A stretch of DNA of 64,000 nucleotides from Sclerodactyla briareus (GCA_026419785.1 JAODTK010000621.1:1-64000); one strand, 5' to 3'; positions 38,441 to 51,759 are shown, counted from the stretch's first letter. Numbers and translations: made by a program. The notes: generated by a model not told the origin, from the sequence alone.

Positions 38441-40510
38441 ACGGGCCAAGGCCTACAACCTATGACAAGGCCCGCTTGAGAAAGGGGAGAAAGAGCTATG
38501 AAAGAGTAGTGAGAGACCGCTCGTTGATTCTAGACTCGAAAAGCTGATGATTGTAGGAAGAGGGAAAGCTGACCGATGCAAAGGCGAGATGGTTCTGACA
38601 ACGAATGAGGAAGAATTAGAAACAAAAGCGGGCTGCAGGGATGCAAACGGTATATGGGTGCATGGTGCTTGTCAGCCGAGTTACCCGATATGGGATGAAG
38701 GGTGGGGGCATAATGAGGCTCAGCTCAGAGAAGCAATGCCCAAAGATTTAGCGATAGAAAAGGGAGAGAGCTGCGACACATCTACGGTGTGCGAGACTTT
38801 GCAGAGAAGAGTCAAAGAATCATCTTCAATGAGTCTGATAGTCTTGGACTGTATCTTATCGAATATTTCAATGACTGTCGGAGGGGATTCTCCCCAAACG
38901 TGGGAACAGTACTCCACTTGCGGGCGAATCTGTGCTTTATAGAGCCGCAACAGATGAACAGGCTCAAAGTAGTTTCGAGAGCGGAAAAGGAAACCAAGTT
39001 TCTGGGAGGCCCGCTTGGCAATACCTGTAATATGGGATTCCAGCTAAGACCAGGAGTCAGACGCATGCCAATGAGAACTATAGAATCTGAGAATCTCAGG
39101 TCGGACCTTCGAAGGAAATGCTGGGAAGAGTTTTGTCACGCTTTCTAGAGATGATGAGCGGTTCAGTCTTCTTGGAATTGAACTTGACCAGATTATCACA
39201 ACCCCATTGAATTACGATATAGGGGTCTTGGTAGAGATAAGCATTTGCCTGCGTTTTGTGAGGTGATTAGAAGGGTAATGGAACCAGTGACAGGGCTAGG
39301 TGTCTTCAGCAAAAGAGAAGACTGGGCAGGAAATGTCATCGAGAAGGTCATTGATGGAGAGAATAAATAAGGTTGGGGAGATGACAGATCCTTGGGGCAC
39401 TCCTGTATTGATGGGATGAACTGAGGATAGTAAATCATCGACACGAACAGCAATCGACGATCAGAGAGAAAGTTAGAGATCCAGCAGATCAGAGAAGGGT
39501 GGAGACCAAATCTCGGAAATTGGGCAATAGTCCACGATGCCAGGGGCACGATGCACACCGCTTAGAAATGTCCAAGCGATACCCGACTCTCACCAGATAG
39601 GTCCAAGAAAGTTGTCCAGACATGAGTTGACCTCGCTTTGCGAAAAACATACTGAAGGTCGGAAAGCAGAAAATTATGTTCCCAGAAGGACAAAAGTTGC
39701 TCGGTGATGATTTATTCCATTAACCTTGGAAGCTGAGAAGTGAAGTGCTATTGGTCGTAGTTCACAAGGGACGCCTTGTGCACCTGGGGTAACAGGGACA
39801 CTCATGGCTAGCTTCCAGAAGGAGAATATGTCAGAAGAAAGGACAGTTTGAACAGCTTGTTGGCTTGGTAGCAATTTGCGGGAGCAGTGCTTAAGTAAGA
39901 TAGCAGGAATCTAGTCAGGTCCACTGGACTTCCTAGGATTGAGACTGCGAGGAACTTTTCGTACACTACGGACTGAGAATTTGATGGGAGGCATATAAAA
40001 TTTCACCACGAGAATCCTAAACATCAATGGGTAGTAGAATTGGAAGCAAACATATCAGCAAAAGGGTCAGCTTGATGTGGGTCAGCTGGACAGAGGACCC
40101 GTCCGAAATTCTGCAGAGTAGGAAAAGAAGGATGACAAAAGTTAGAGGGTGGACAGACTTGCCATGACCAGGAAGAGTTGGGATTGGAATTGCAGATCTG
40201 ATCATGTACCTTGCCTACAAAGGATGGTTTAGATGGGCAATGACCGGGAGCAGTGGTTCCGAGCCGAAACATAGGCTGCTCTGGTTTCAGGGGATTAGAA
40301 GCAGACACAGCCTTTGAACGATTGGTTATCCGTTGTTGATAGCTTGCTGGACATTCTGCTTGAACCACTTTGGAGAATTGGAGCGTCCTGGTTTGAGAGA
40401 AGATGGGACAAAAACAATCATCCCACAAGATCCATTGAGTGTAATCAGCAGTTGGACTGGGGTATTACTGAGAGGATGTCCAGGGTGAGTGCGTTTTCGT
40501 GATGTAATAT
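38440..40510 (-). mobile_element. Jockey/CR1-like LINE ORF2 remnant (minus strand)
   Basis: Read on the minus strand from 40510. LKPGRSNSPKWF and a QQAIN block are followed by FVGKVHDQI, then PADPHQADPFADMFASNST (around 40030-40080). RSLNPRKSSGPD corresponds to the RT entry, followed by LRPIAL. RT motif B is NTGVPQGSVISPTLFIL (39359-39418 with its flank). Motif C reads FAED (about 39300-39315) instead of FADD. Then come SARKLGFLFRSR-type sequence, KAQIRPQVEYCSHVWG (about 38895-38940), IFDKIQSKTIRLIEDDSLT and a C-terminal SFPSSYNHQLFESRIN. The order matches a complete RT domain with a C-terminal tail. Several frameshifts and stops, plus the changed catalytic Asp, mark a pseudogene. The endonuclease is absent, as expected for a 5'-truncated LINE. 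Its 3' end is near 38440. Confidence 0.85.
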
Positions 40511-40514
40511 GCAA

Positions 40515-42125
40515 TTACTTCGAGCGATTAACGTATACAAGGACTCTTGAAGATGATATGTGCATCCAATGGGTAATGCGTTCATTATTACTACGACTGT
40601 TTGACAAAAAAAGCGTGGGCATTAGACCTATCTAACGGGTGTGATCTTGTTGGAAACAATTGCAAATGTCTAATAATATAGATATAAACATTCTCTCAAA
40701 GTTTCATACTGGCAGCGATCATAGTAATTCCTCTGACAATGTATATAATGCTCTCTATCTTGTTCTTAACGTACGTGCTAACGTAAACGTATTCCCAATA
40801 CGAGTTCTATCTGTTAATATGTACAGGTCGAGAGTAACTTCTTTCTCGCATGCATGAATGTTCCAATAGGAACGAAACATGCAATTTCCTCGTCTCTTCC
40901 CGTTCTTGATAAACCTTTACACCACAGTATATAATGTTTTGAATAGCAGCATATTTTTTAATAGTGTTTGAGATTAATAAAATGATGATAGGAAACTGAT
41001 ACGAATAATATGAAGACAGACGAGACCTGTATGAATCGGAAATATCAGGTGTTAATTGAGGACAGATCAAGCATGTCAAATATATACATGCATCGACGTA
41101 TATATGAGCATATAAAAGTCAACTACAGTTACCAAAATGCATCCACACATTTCTCAACTCCAGGCTTCCAGACCCCTCGTCGCAAATTATTATTATCAGT
41201 TTAGTACTTCAAGGTCTCATGAGGCGTGTTTATGTAGCATCAAAAACCAATATACTAAATTACCAGCGCTGATGCCTTTCCTTATATGACATTTCTCGAT
41301 CGGTCAATGACTGTTCACTTGTCCGTGTTTGTAAAAAAAAAAAAACGTAATCGAAGCAATTACAATCTCGGTATTGAAAAACAATTCTCGGTATTCAAAG
41401 GGTATGCTGGATGTGTCGTAAATGATTTTCATGATGTTGGATGTAGGCTCGTGCCAATGATGAAGACATAAATCTACCGCTCTCCTACATGGGGCATATA
41501 GATTGTTTACTGGCGTACATTTGCCCGCTGGTTAATGGAACGTTTGACAGTGTTCTTGAGCGTTCCTGTTGGGTGTAAGAATCGTAAATACTTACAAACT
41601 TTGATTTATCAAAATTCGGTTGATTGATTCGCTTGTATTTGAGTGATCGATAATAAGGTATCACTTTAGCTGGTAATCCACACCTGTAACCTCTAGGTAA
41701 TTATGTTTACATGGTCCCATCAACAACCCTGTATAAGCCATCTAAGTCAGTATTGGATTAGGCTCACTCTAAAGAAATTAAGGTCTTGAGTTTAAAATTT
41801 TTTTTTTTCTTACTACGTTTGGGAATCATACATATGCCTGTTCACAGTGAATTAACACACACCGCTGCTAACAGAATCTCTTCAGAAGGACTTTCAGCTT
41901 CAAGACAGGCGGTTCCTTTACAGAAACTTTTAACAAAGACTATCAGAAACAGAACAGGCTCAACAATCTAATACCTCTAATCCGTTGTTGGAGCAACGGG
42001 AGTTTATTCAGAGCGCATCTGCTCGTGCTTTATGAATTTGTTTCCGTTTTTTTAAGGATTGAGCTGATTGATGACTAATTAGGCCTGATTTTTTTTGGTT
42101 AAAATGGAACATGGCGTGTTACATT
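40515..42125. other. Spacer, nothing recognised
   Basis: AT-rich sequence flanking the 5' side of the minus-strand LINE. Only short ORFs and poly-A/T tracts (for example 41332-41345) are seen. Confidence 0.4.
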
Positions 42126-42129
42126 GACT

Positions 42130-42620
42130 TACGTAGCATCTACAAACACCGCGTTTAGTAAAGGATCCCCAGAAAGTAGTGCTACAAGCCATGTGGTTTC
42201 TGGATGCTTCCCGATCGCTGCCTCTAGGCGCATGGGACTAAATCATCCCCCACAACTGCTTATGCCCTGTGTTCGCTGCCGCCGTCTCCGCCGCCGACCA
42301 CGTAGCTGAAAAATGTTCAGGCTTGTTCGTTAACTCTTTAACGATTTATCCGATTGATTTGAAATTTGTCCGCCCTAGTGAAAACTTGGATGAGTTCGGA
42401 AGTGGTCATTACTGCATGTCTTGCTCTTTTTCGTTAGTTTTAAGTAAGTTCGATTTTTCGAAACTCGGCGACGGAGAGGCGACAATTGTTCCGGAGAATT
42501 TTCAGAGATAAAATTCGTTAGTCTTTGCAATTTTCCAATTGTGGACGGATTTGAACGAAACTTGACCGTTGTTAGTTCGAAACGACATGGCTATTTCCAA
42601 GATACAAGAGGTCAAATTTT
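42130..42620 (-). repeat. Dispersed repeat with GCC-rich segment, copy 2 (reverse)
   Basis: Reverse-complement relative of 22060-22570. It has a GCCGCCGTCTCCGCCGCCG segment near 42275-42295, then AACTCTTTAACGATTTATCC, GTCCGCCCTAGTGAAAACTTGG, and a later GGATTTGAACGAAACTTG. These are the complements, in reverse order, of the phrases in copy 1. The terminal hairpin of copy 1 is not evident here. Confidence 0.6.
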
Positions 42621-45600
42621 GTTATGATCCCAAAAAAACCAGGTAGGACATTAGTCTACAACGGAGTGGTAAATGTGACCGGGATATACACGTCAGCGGT
42701 TCACCCACCTGACCATGCCTAGCTTGTAAATGACCATGTACGAGGGTTATCATCTTGAGCCATTTCTATACCAACTTGTGCAAAACTAAGCCATACTATG
42801 CCGAAATATAATTGCAACTAAAACAAGTACTTGTTTTTTAGCTAAGATATTGTGACTACCAGCCTCACATTTGGGGGAAGTTAACGACAGTCCCTTAACA
42901 TATCCTCATCCGTAATATAGCCCGATCACCACGTCATCCCCCAAGCGTGAAGTTCAGATTGTAATAGTAATCATCTTTGTATATAACTTGATAACCGTAT
43001 CGATAGTGATGAAAGCCACATATCTTGTAAGGAACTCTTGTTTCTCCACCTGTTGGATGTTTGAATGAGTCCCTAGCTTAGAGTAATGTGCTGTGTTTTT
43101 CATGTAAACATGCAGATCCCATTGGGTGATAACCTAGATTAAACGAATCAGGTCGCAGTTGGGTGAAGAAACAGTGAATAAACATGTATGGTAAACTGAT
43201 CATACCATTTAATTCGTTATTAGTTTATTCAGATTCTTAAGCGCATATAGTTTGCGTTGAAATCGAACAACGCATTCCTTAACATATTCAATACTACGCA
43301 AAATTATTGTTAGCGATACGGAACCCCCAATAGTTTTTCTGTCTTGTCAGTTACAACTCGAGTACTCGCGAAGGCTAACCCAGACAACAAAACTGTTCTG
43401 AACTTAGTAGTTAAATCGAATTTTACTCTCGTTCGCTTGGTTTGAATAATTTTTAACATTTAATTAGCAACTGGTTACGGCAATTCGTCTTTTACTGTCA
43501 TGTCCTCCCCTAATTAAAAAAATAGGCACAGCGCCTCATCTTGGATACAATGGGGATATCATATTACCAAACCAATGAGCAATGTTTTGCGATCACATAT
43601 TTACAAGTTAGCCAAGTATGAAGACTAATTAGTCCCCAGGCAGAATCCATTAAAAACGGTTTAGATACATTTCCTCACCGCCGGCCTTTCGCAGATTCCT
43701 TAAATAAGTCACGAATGAAAATCCTTCACTGTCATTGCTTGCTGCCGGCTTCGTGGGTAGCTCGATATTTCCTTGAGGTGAAGTATTCACCTAACAATTC
43801 GCAAAACAATTTGTTCTACTTTCTCGATAACTAAGTCCTTGATTGTGCACCATACCTTCGTAATTATTAGCTTCATTCTACGAGAAAAGAATAGTTGCTT
43901 CTTGCATGAGGTTTCAACTAGTTAGATAGCTGATTGTCTTTCGGAAACACTTATACACGCGACTCGACAGTGACACATCCATTTGGAAAGAAGTGGAGGA
44001 TGATATGTCCTTGGAGCATAAATTATTGCGCGAAAATGTTAAATCTAATAGGAGCATTGGAGCAAGTTGGGATATAAATCTTTCCCATCCCGCGGAATGT
44101 CCTCGGGATATATATAAATATGTATATTTATTTGATTTTTATGGATCCACTAGATTTTGGGGGCTGAATATGTAGGGTGAATAATCGGCAAAACTAAAGC
44201 CTTTGAAGTGTCTGCCCAGTTTGTCAAAGAGGTATGCTCTCGCCGTTGTCAATCACCTTTTCCCCTTGGTAACGCAGGTAACACAGTCAACGAACGTATC
44301 ATGTGACTACGGATGACCACCCTGTGGTGTTCCATCATGTCGCAAGCGATGGCTCGGTGAAAGAAGCGTTCTACGCAGAAATCAGTTCGGTGTGTTATTC
44401 GTTTCCCACTTCAATTTCAATTGCTCCACTGGTTTCAGTAGGGAGTCATGGTCATGGACCGCATGGCATCTGGCAGCCGTTGATGGACATCAGTCTCAGG
44501 CTTCTTGACTTTGTCATAGGTCGTGGTCCACGCTGCTAGTTATTGTTTCCAAAGATTCAGCTGCCAATGCAACTGACTGGTGGTCCAATGACGGTGACAG
44601 GACTTCGACCATGTATTCACATAGACGGGACAAAAGAGATGCTCATGAACTGCAGAGTCGCAGAATGCCCATTCTTCAACAACTTATCACAGGTTGCTGT
44701 TTATACAAACTCAAGCTTGTTTTTCAAATTCCAGGACTCTACGGTCGGCCTTCAACTATTTTGACGTGAGCCAACCGAAGATCCGAGAGTAGCCGCATGT
44801 ATGTTCCAAGAAGCTGAGCGTTGTTTGAAGACTTGAGGTCAATGTGGAGCATGAGGGGCATGCATAAGGTGTGCACCTGGAGCTGAAGCCATTGGAAATG
44901 TGCCATCTCTTTGGCCTAATGAGTGTTGCTCTCCGTGACTCCATTGTTTCGACTTTTCTTTATGTTCTGTCGCTATGAATTTAATTTAAACGTAATAAAC
45001 ATGCAAATCAACGAACAAACAAACAAACAACAAACAAACGAAGACCTCTGACCTAACCTTAAAGCGTAGGGATCCTGGCTCATTATGGGGCTCATATACC
45101 AAGTATGAGCTCAGCTCGGAAAATATATCATATTCCACGAGTTTCTTACTCGCCAGAATGAACCGAACCATGGGTTCATGTACTTTTACGTGCAAATGAA
45201 ATAAGCCGCACACCAATACCAGCTTGATGGACAAAGACATATGGTTCTTATTGTGATAACAAGATTTTAAGACTCTGAACTCTGCTAATCTTACAATGTG
45301 AACTTTGACCTGCCCCAAAACCAATATGGATCATGTATTGGGCATGGGAAACCCCCTATCGGTTGGGGTCGAGTTATTGCGTCAACAAGAATAAAGTACC
45401 ACACACAATACACACACACCAATCCATGCCGCACCACACTGTCTCAGGTTACCGAAATCCTCTGTCGTCGCCAAAGGAATAAAGAATATTGACGACGAAA
45501 CCTTAGTTTTGCAGTGGTCAGGTCACTATATTATAGTCACTTTCATAACTCCTAGAGTCAATTCCGGCCAAATTTCAATCGAACGATGCATCGTTACAAC

Positions 45601-48600
45601 GATACATCAATAATTACGCATGTGAAAATGAAAAAACCGGCCGCCCCGCAAGAGCTCGATGACCGAAAAACATTAGCAATATCGAGGTTTTAAACGTTAA
45701 CCAAGTGTGCAACGACACCATTACCTATTGGAGATATCAGAGGTAAAATGGAATAAAATATCGAGCCATTAGCATTTATGTAAAAGTCTCCACGGATACG
45801 CTGATGAATTATTCATCGTTGATGCATGGAAATCAAACCCCTGAATCAAATTCAAGCATTTCTCGATAGGTTCCAGTACCGTAGATGAAGTCATACGTAA
45901 ACTAAATGTTAATTTCGCTGGTAGTGAATAATTCAGTTTATTGAAGGCCCTGACTGTCAAATTTGCGTGGTATGAATGTTAAAACCAAATCTGCTCAGAA
46001 GTTGATTCCCGCGCATTAACGTGTGAACTCCCATGTCAATTGAATCAACGAGATTCTAACCAAATTCAAAAGATATAATTGATGCTGAAACAAGTAGACT
46101 TTCTGGTACTGTTCCGTAGCGATTCCAAGCTGAATTGAAACTCTGCAAGGCCGCCAGCCTCTGGCGCTCAGTGACATATTGAATGAAAACTCACTTAGCT
46201 AACGACGGTTCGAATACATTTAATAAATTCACAATCGGGCAGACATGCTGTGATCAAATCCCTCGTCCCCAATGTCTAGAATGATGTTATTCTTTAAAAC
46301 TGAATCGTCAGTGTTAGCTACAGATGGTGGAGCTACTTGTTTAACAATGTGAAAACAATAGCGATTGAGGAACAGTCCAGAGTGTCTGATTGATCTTATT
46401 GTGGGGCGGTCTGTTTCACCCTCGGGTCGGGAAGTGTCCCCGCTCCCTCGTTGCACACAAGAAGGTTAATCCTCGGGATACTAGCGCGCCCTCTTATTCG
46501 TTGGGGGTTGCCTCGGCGTATACTCGTGTCGCCCCTACGCTCCGCCAACGAAACCGTTGCCTGTCATTAAAGTCAAAATTAGCCAGTTCCGGTGTTTTGG
46601 TACAAACTCTAAGGTAAGCTCACATTTGTCGAGCGAGGCGATAACATATTGAGACGTGGCTCTCACTTTCCAGTGTCAACATTTTTGTAATCTTTTCTTT
46701 TTTCGAAGTTGAAACACTTTAATCGACTCTATCAATTCGTCAGAGAATTGCTGTTTCAAATACTGCTCTTCAAAATTACAGTTGAAAAGAGAAAATACAC
46801 CCCTCGTCAGTCAACAGAACCAACCTTCGTTCACGATTGCTATTACGAAAAGACAGTGCCCTGTGGAAAAGCTCTGTGGCAGATCTTCTGAAGATGATGA
46901 GTTTCCATTCGGTCGCAGTTCGATCCGTCTTGACGAGGGGTGCCCTGCGTTGTCAGGTAGTACCACGGACAAACATTCGTCGTTCTGTCTCGTCAGTCCG
47001 CATTTTCTTGCACTACTAAAAATTTTTCCCGTAATGGGAAAGAGTATGAGCGCTCCCTTTTCTCCTCGAGTTACGTCTCTGACTGCGGTTCAAACGGGGA
47101 TGAGATTGTCAGAATGTTGAAATGACTTTCGCCTCGACCTGCTTCATTTTCAAGCTATCGTTGCGAAACAAAATTGTGTCATGTTCCTTCACATCCGGAT
47201 AACCCATTATTCGTCTACAAAACTCTAACAGGAACAGTGACGTTCCGTAAGCTCGACGTTAGGTTGAGTGCGCACGATGCCTCCTAACATTTGGGCCGAG
47301 GCTAGCCTAACATTTGTCGCTATGGTGTACCTGTGTCTAACTACAGGGTGTTTGTCGATGTTGTGGTGCACGGGGCAGTGTTCATAATCGCTGATGATGA
47401 ACCACCAGAAAAACTTTGTGAAAATACCTGAGAAGCTTGATTGTTGAGGAGCAGTGATGAGGCTGGGTCTAGCCAGCACGCTAAACAAGCCAGATGGAGA
47501 TTGTAGCGTTTTTCGGATCGAACACATTGATGCATTCTTACCGATTTGAAATGACATTGCCAATCTAGAACATTTCATGCTATTGAACTATAAAGATATG
47601 GAGTTTATATAAATATCAGTGGTTGCATCTCTGATGAATTTTAGTAACCAATTCGCAACCGAAATTGCCGAGTTGTGAACGAGTGCAAGAAGTTGTTGTA
47701 ATGTTCTATTTTATTATTTATCGCTAGTGATGGACACTGGTTCGGGTAAGCAATGATAGCCCACATCCGAATATTGCATTTGCCGCATTGTTTCCTCGCT
47801 GGAATTCTAAAACAAGTGTCTTATTTTACGATTCAATGAACGGATCACTGAGGTTATCAGTTTACACGGCGTTCACAAGAGTTATTCGAAATGGCGGACA
47901 TTCGATCAGAAGAACTCATACAAATTTATTCAATACATTTATCTGAATGAGAGAACAAATTAAACTTACAGTGCACAAAACATGCAGCGCGCTGAAGGTT
48001 GGCGTTCGAAAGGTTCTCGCGTAACCAATCAGTCACTACCCAGTTCGGTGACGTTTTAAGTTGATTATCCAGAGTTGCGTATGAGTTACGATGGGTTCGA
48101 TATTCTGTTGATATTAATAATTATTTTCCTAACAATAGTAGCAGGGTATTCCGTCCCCTATATTTTCATTCTGTAAAGAATACAAGGGGTTTTCGTGTGA
48201 CGTTTCGGGGAACGGTTGCAATTTTATTATTGACGACATGCCAAATGGAACGCAATTTAGACGGGGAAGCAGTGATTGCAGTAATTGAAAGGACAAGGGG
48301 ACACATCAAATGTCTAGGTGATGCCTTATTAGGGCAGTGAATGGCGTGGTCGCTAATATGAGCCTATTTGAAGCGTTTTTTAGTATTAATCAATGTTGGG
48401 CGCATATTCGCCATATATGCACAGTCGAAAATATGGGATACTGAGATACGTAATTGGTGTTCTCAGGCATCTAACAGGAGACAATTGAAACTAGTAGGCG
48501 TAACGAGTATAAACCAAGGTAAATTTGTCCATTGGAAACGAGTACGTTGGCCCTGTTCACTGCTGACCGTCATTGAGTGGCCAGATTTCGAAATCCAACT

Positions 48601-48680
48601 GCGCTGTGAGAATTGAAACGCATCATAACGGCTTGATATCCCCCAGTATAGTGTATTTCCTATCTCATGTATTTTTTCTA
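42620..48680. other. Long spacer, nothing firmly recognised
   Basis: No element family is identified. The ORF at 44303-44539 and adjoining frames to 44764 show no motif I can name. The segment 46390-46617 is an open frame followed by a donor-like AAGGTAAGC at about 46612-46620, but I recognise neither it nor the frames after 46709. A CAAA-type simple repeat lies at 45013-45040. Confidence 0.35.
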
Positions 48681-48689
48681 ATATTTTTC

Positions 48690-48765
48690 TTTATGTATAC
48701 TCAGCGAGCAGAGAGCGATTCTATTCAAGGCCCGCAAGGTGCAATCCGGATACTGCACCTAACGA
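48690..48765 (+). repeat. Short local repeat, copy 1
   Basis: A segment of TACTCAGCGAGCAG..., CTATTCAAGGCC and TGCACCTA resembles 49490-49560 in the same order and orientation (TACTTTGCCGAGCAG..., CTATTCAAGGCC, TGCACCTA). Confidence 0.5.
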
Positions 48766-49489
48766 TAAAACGATTACATCCGGGAGCGGGCACGGCCCAA
48801 CAGCTTCCTAATCAAATTTCCACTATAGATGTGTACACATCCTATTCCTCCAGACATACATATCCCTAATTAGGAACTTTATCCCGTGACGGTATTCACA
48901 CCCCGAAGAACGAAGTATTTGACATTTCCGCAAATCTTGATGCGGATAACACAGAGATGGCTCCAGTGACATAACTCTTCACATCATTTTGGCTTGGTCA
49001 TGGACTTTTCCGCGTTGTGCGGACGCCGCTGTCTGGCAATTTTCTCAAAATTCTTAAAGCTAATTCAATTTTATTAATTAACACAGCTTATTGCAACTTT
49101 GGAAGTTCGTCCTTCCGCCCTGGCATGAATCAATTGCAGAACAATTCTCTCCCTCCCCAGGTGTTTCTCTCGCATGATCTTGCAAATGATAAGGAGGGAA
49201 AGTCCGCCTGCCCTACATGTCGCAATGTTAAATACTAATTGCGTGTCGGATCGGACTCATGCCTAGCATAATTGCCGCATCGCTTTACAGTGGTGTGCAT
49301 TGCTCCGTTTGAAATCCTATGATTCGCACAGCGGAGAGCCTCCATATGTCCCCCCCAAATATTCCCTCAATTATTCTATGGAGTATTGTCCCCATTGAAA
49401 AATACTGCCAACCGTGAAATGGGAAACATGGAATTGAATACAATTTGATTTGTATTAGAGTCTGGTCGAACATGCATTTTTTTCATGGT

Positions 49490-49560
49490 ATACTTTGCCG
49501 AGCAGCAGATTGAACCTATTCAAGGCCAATGAGGATGCCAGCCTATATATGCACCTATTG
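49490..49560 (+). repeat. Short local repeat, copy 2
   Basis: Partner of 48690-48765, about 800 bp downstream. It ends some 75 bp before the left end of the satellite-bearing element. Confidence 0.5.
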
Positions 49561-49636
49561 TCTCTGCGAAATTTACCCTCACAGGTACAGCGCATAAGCA
49601 TATGCCTCTTCGCCGTACCTTAACAATGGGGTAGGG

Positions 49637-51758
49637 CATGGGCGGGCGGCGCCCACAGGGGGGGGGGGGGGCAAGGGGGCGGTTGCCCCCCCGATTGGTT
49701 TGGGCCGAAAAATAAAATCTTGACCGATGTTTTAAAACGCACTTATTTCGTAGGGGGTGGGGTGAGGTGTATATATATGTTCCTAACTACTACTATCAGT
49801 TAGTCGGATTCGAACAAATCTTCGTAGATGGGGGGCGGGGGGGCGTTCCTCAACAAACCAATCAAAATCCTAGTGGAATAAATAAAAAATGTTGTTTGTG
49901 ATAGTATTAACTCTTGTGTACATGAAAAACCCAATTTTTTTCGGGGGGCGCATCTCTCGCGCGCGTGGCCGTGGTTTCTTCGTCAGTTTTATTTATCCGG
50001 TGATATCCCACCATTGATCTAATGTACAAATCAAGTTCGCGTATTCGAACAATCTTCGCAGATGGGGGCCACGTTCCCCCATTCAAATCCTAGTTTTTTA
50101 ATGAAAACCCCAAAAATCTTCGCGCGTCAAGCGCGCGCCCTGGCTGTGTCGTTCTCTTTCTCTTCGTCAATTTTCATTGGATCCGATTATATGCCACGCA
50201 TCAATTGAATGTACCAACATGAAGTTTCGCGGATTCGAACAATCTTCGTATATGGGGGGGGTGGGCATGTTCACCCGCACGTCCCAAATCCCCAAATGAC
50301 CAATGTTGTGGTGGAAGTTCTTTCAACACTTAGGTAATCAACACAAACACCCAAAATTTTTCGTCAGAAACGCTTCGCGCGCCGTGGTTGTGTTTTCTAC
50401 ATCAACTTTCATTTGATCCGATTATAATGCCGCCATGAATCTACTTGTACCGAAAAAATCAAGTTTGTCGGATTGAATAAATCTTCAAATATGGGGTTGG
50501 GGGGGCGCACGTTCCCCCTTGTGAAAACATAAGAAATGTTGTAGGTATGTTTTTAAACACCGAGTTAATACAAAACCTCAAAAACTCAAAAATTTTCACG
50601 CGCGTCTTTTGTGTTTTCTACAATCCATTTTTCATTTGCTTATCCATATTCCACGCATTAATTAATCTACTGTACCGAAAAAAAAAAAAAAAAACACTCA
50701 ATTTTGTCGGATTCGAACAGACCTTTCAATTTCCGCGCACTTCGCGCATCGTGCCTGTGTTTTCTTCGTCAATTCATTTGACCAAACCCGAATTATATGC
50801 CACGCAATCATTTAATGTAACCCAAACACAATCGCAGATTCTAAATCTTCGTAAATGGTGGTTGGGGGGGGAGCATTTTCACCCAAATCCCCAAATGAAT
50901 AATGTTTGTGATAATTCTCACCCTTAGGTAAAATCGAAAACCCAAAATTTTCCCGCGCTTCGCGCGCGTGTTTTTGTTGTCGGCAATCAATTTTCAGTTG
51001 AATCCGATTCTATATGACCACGCATATATCGCTACTTGTAAACCGAAATCCAAGTTTGTCGTATTCGAACAAATCTTCAAGATGGGAGGGCAACGTTCCC
51101 CAATCAAACCTTGTGAAAAAAAAAGGTGGTGGATATTTTTAACACTTTATGTAAAGTAAAAAACCCAAAACTTTCCGCGCGTTTCGCACGCGTGCCTGGT
51201 TTTCTTCGTCAATTTCATTTGAACCCGTAATGACACGCATATTCTACTTGTACCGGTTGAGGCTGTCGACGTCCGAGGAGGCGTTCATCATTTTCGGCTG
51301 GGGAGCGCATTCCGGCCACCCCAGTCTGCCTATTTACTCCGCGGTTATTTAGTCCAACAAACGCAGTACAAAGTTCAGTACTCTGAGCCTTGCCCGCATA
51401 GGCGCAAGTTTAACTGACTACTTTCACGATCGAGTTTTTTTTGTGTTGTTGCTATCATTTTGATTGCCTTCTATGCGTCGGTCGCATGCTGTCGAGAAAA
51501 TCCCTCCCATCATAAGTGAGGAAATTTTAAATAAAAATACCCACTATACAAACTGACAGGACACCAAAAGCCACTTTAAAGATATTTTCAGTGTCGATGT
51601 AACGGCCCAGAGAGGCGACCTCCTGTCATCTGGGAGCTTTCAGACGGCGAAAGAATTTAGGTACGCTCCGCGCCAACCTATGGTGGCGACCGCTTAGATA
51701 GTAAAGAAATCAGTTTCGCCCCCCCCCCCTCCTATTTAAAAGCATGGCCCCGCCCCTG
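49637..51758. mobile_element. Probable non-autonomous DNA transposon carrying a satellite array
   Basis: The left end CATGGGCGGG (49637-49646) and the reverse complement of the right end, CAGGGGCGGG (from 51749-51758), differ by one base. Each is followed inward within about 30 bp by a long G run on its own strand (14 G at 49658-49671; 11 C on the plus strand at 51719-51729). CAGGGGCG-type termini next to G runs are familiar from several animal DNA transposons. The inside has no transposase; it holds a ~235-bp tandem array and about 500 bp of unrelated sequence (51260-51715). I found no clean target-site duplication, so the class is uncertain. Confidence 0.5.
49806..51255 (+). repeat. Tandem array, ~235-bp unit, seven degenerate units
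   Basis: Units start at ATTCGAACAAATCTTCG-like words near 49806, 50041, 50231, 50470, 50709, 50836 and 51061. Full units are 225-239 bp; those starting at 50041 and 50709 are shortened to about 190 and 127 bp. Each full unit then carries a G-rich stretch, an AAAACCCAAAATTTT-type phrase, a palindromic CGCGC-TTCGCGCG element (for example 50954-50968), a TTCTTCGTCAATTTCATTTG phrase and a TATGCCACGCAT-like phrase. Units differ by many small indels. ORFs inside are by-products. Confidence 0.85.
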
Positions 51759-51759
51759 G

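Noticed and set aside
44303-44764. Possible retroelement or host exon
   Set aside because: Open frames are adjacent, but no motif was recognisable on inspection.
50547-50927. 126-codon ORF
   Set aside because: It lies wholly inside the degenerate ~235-bp tandem array and crosses unit boundaries.
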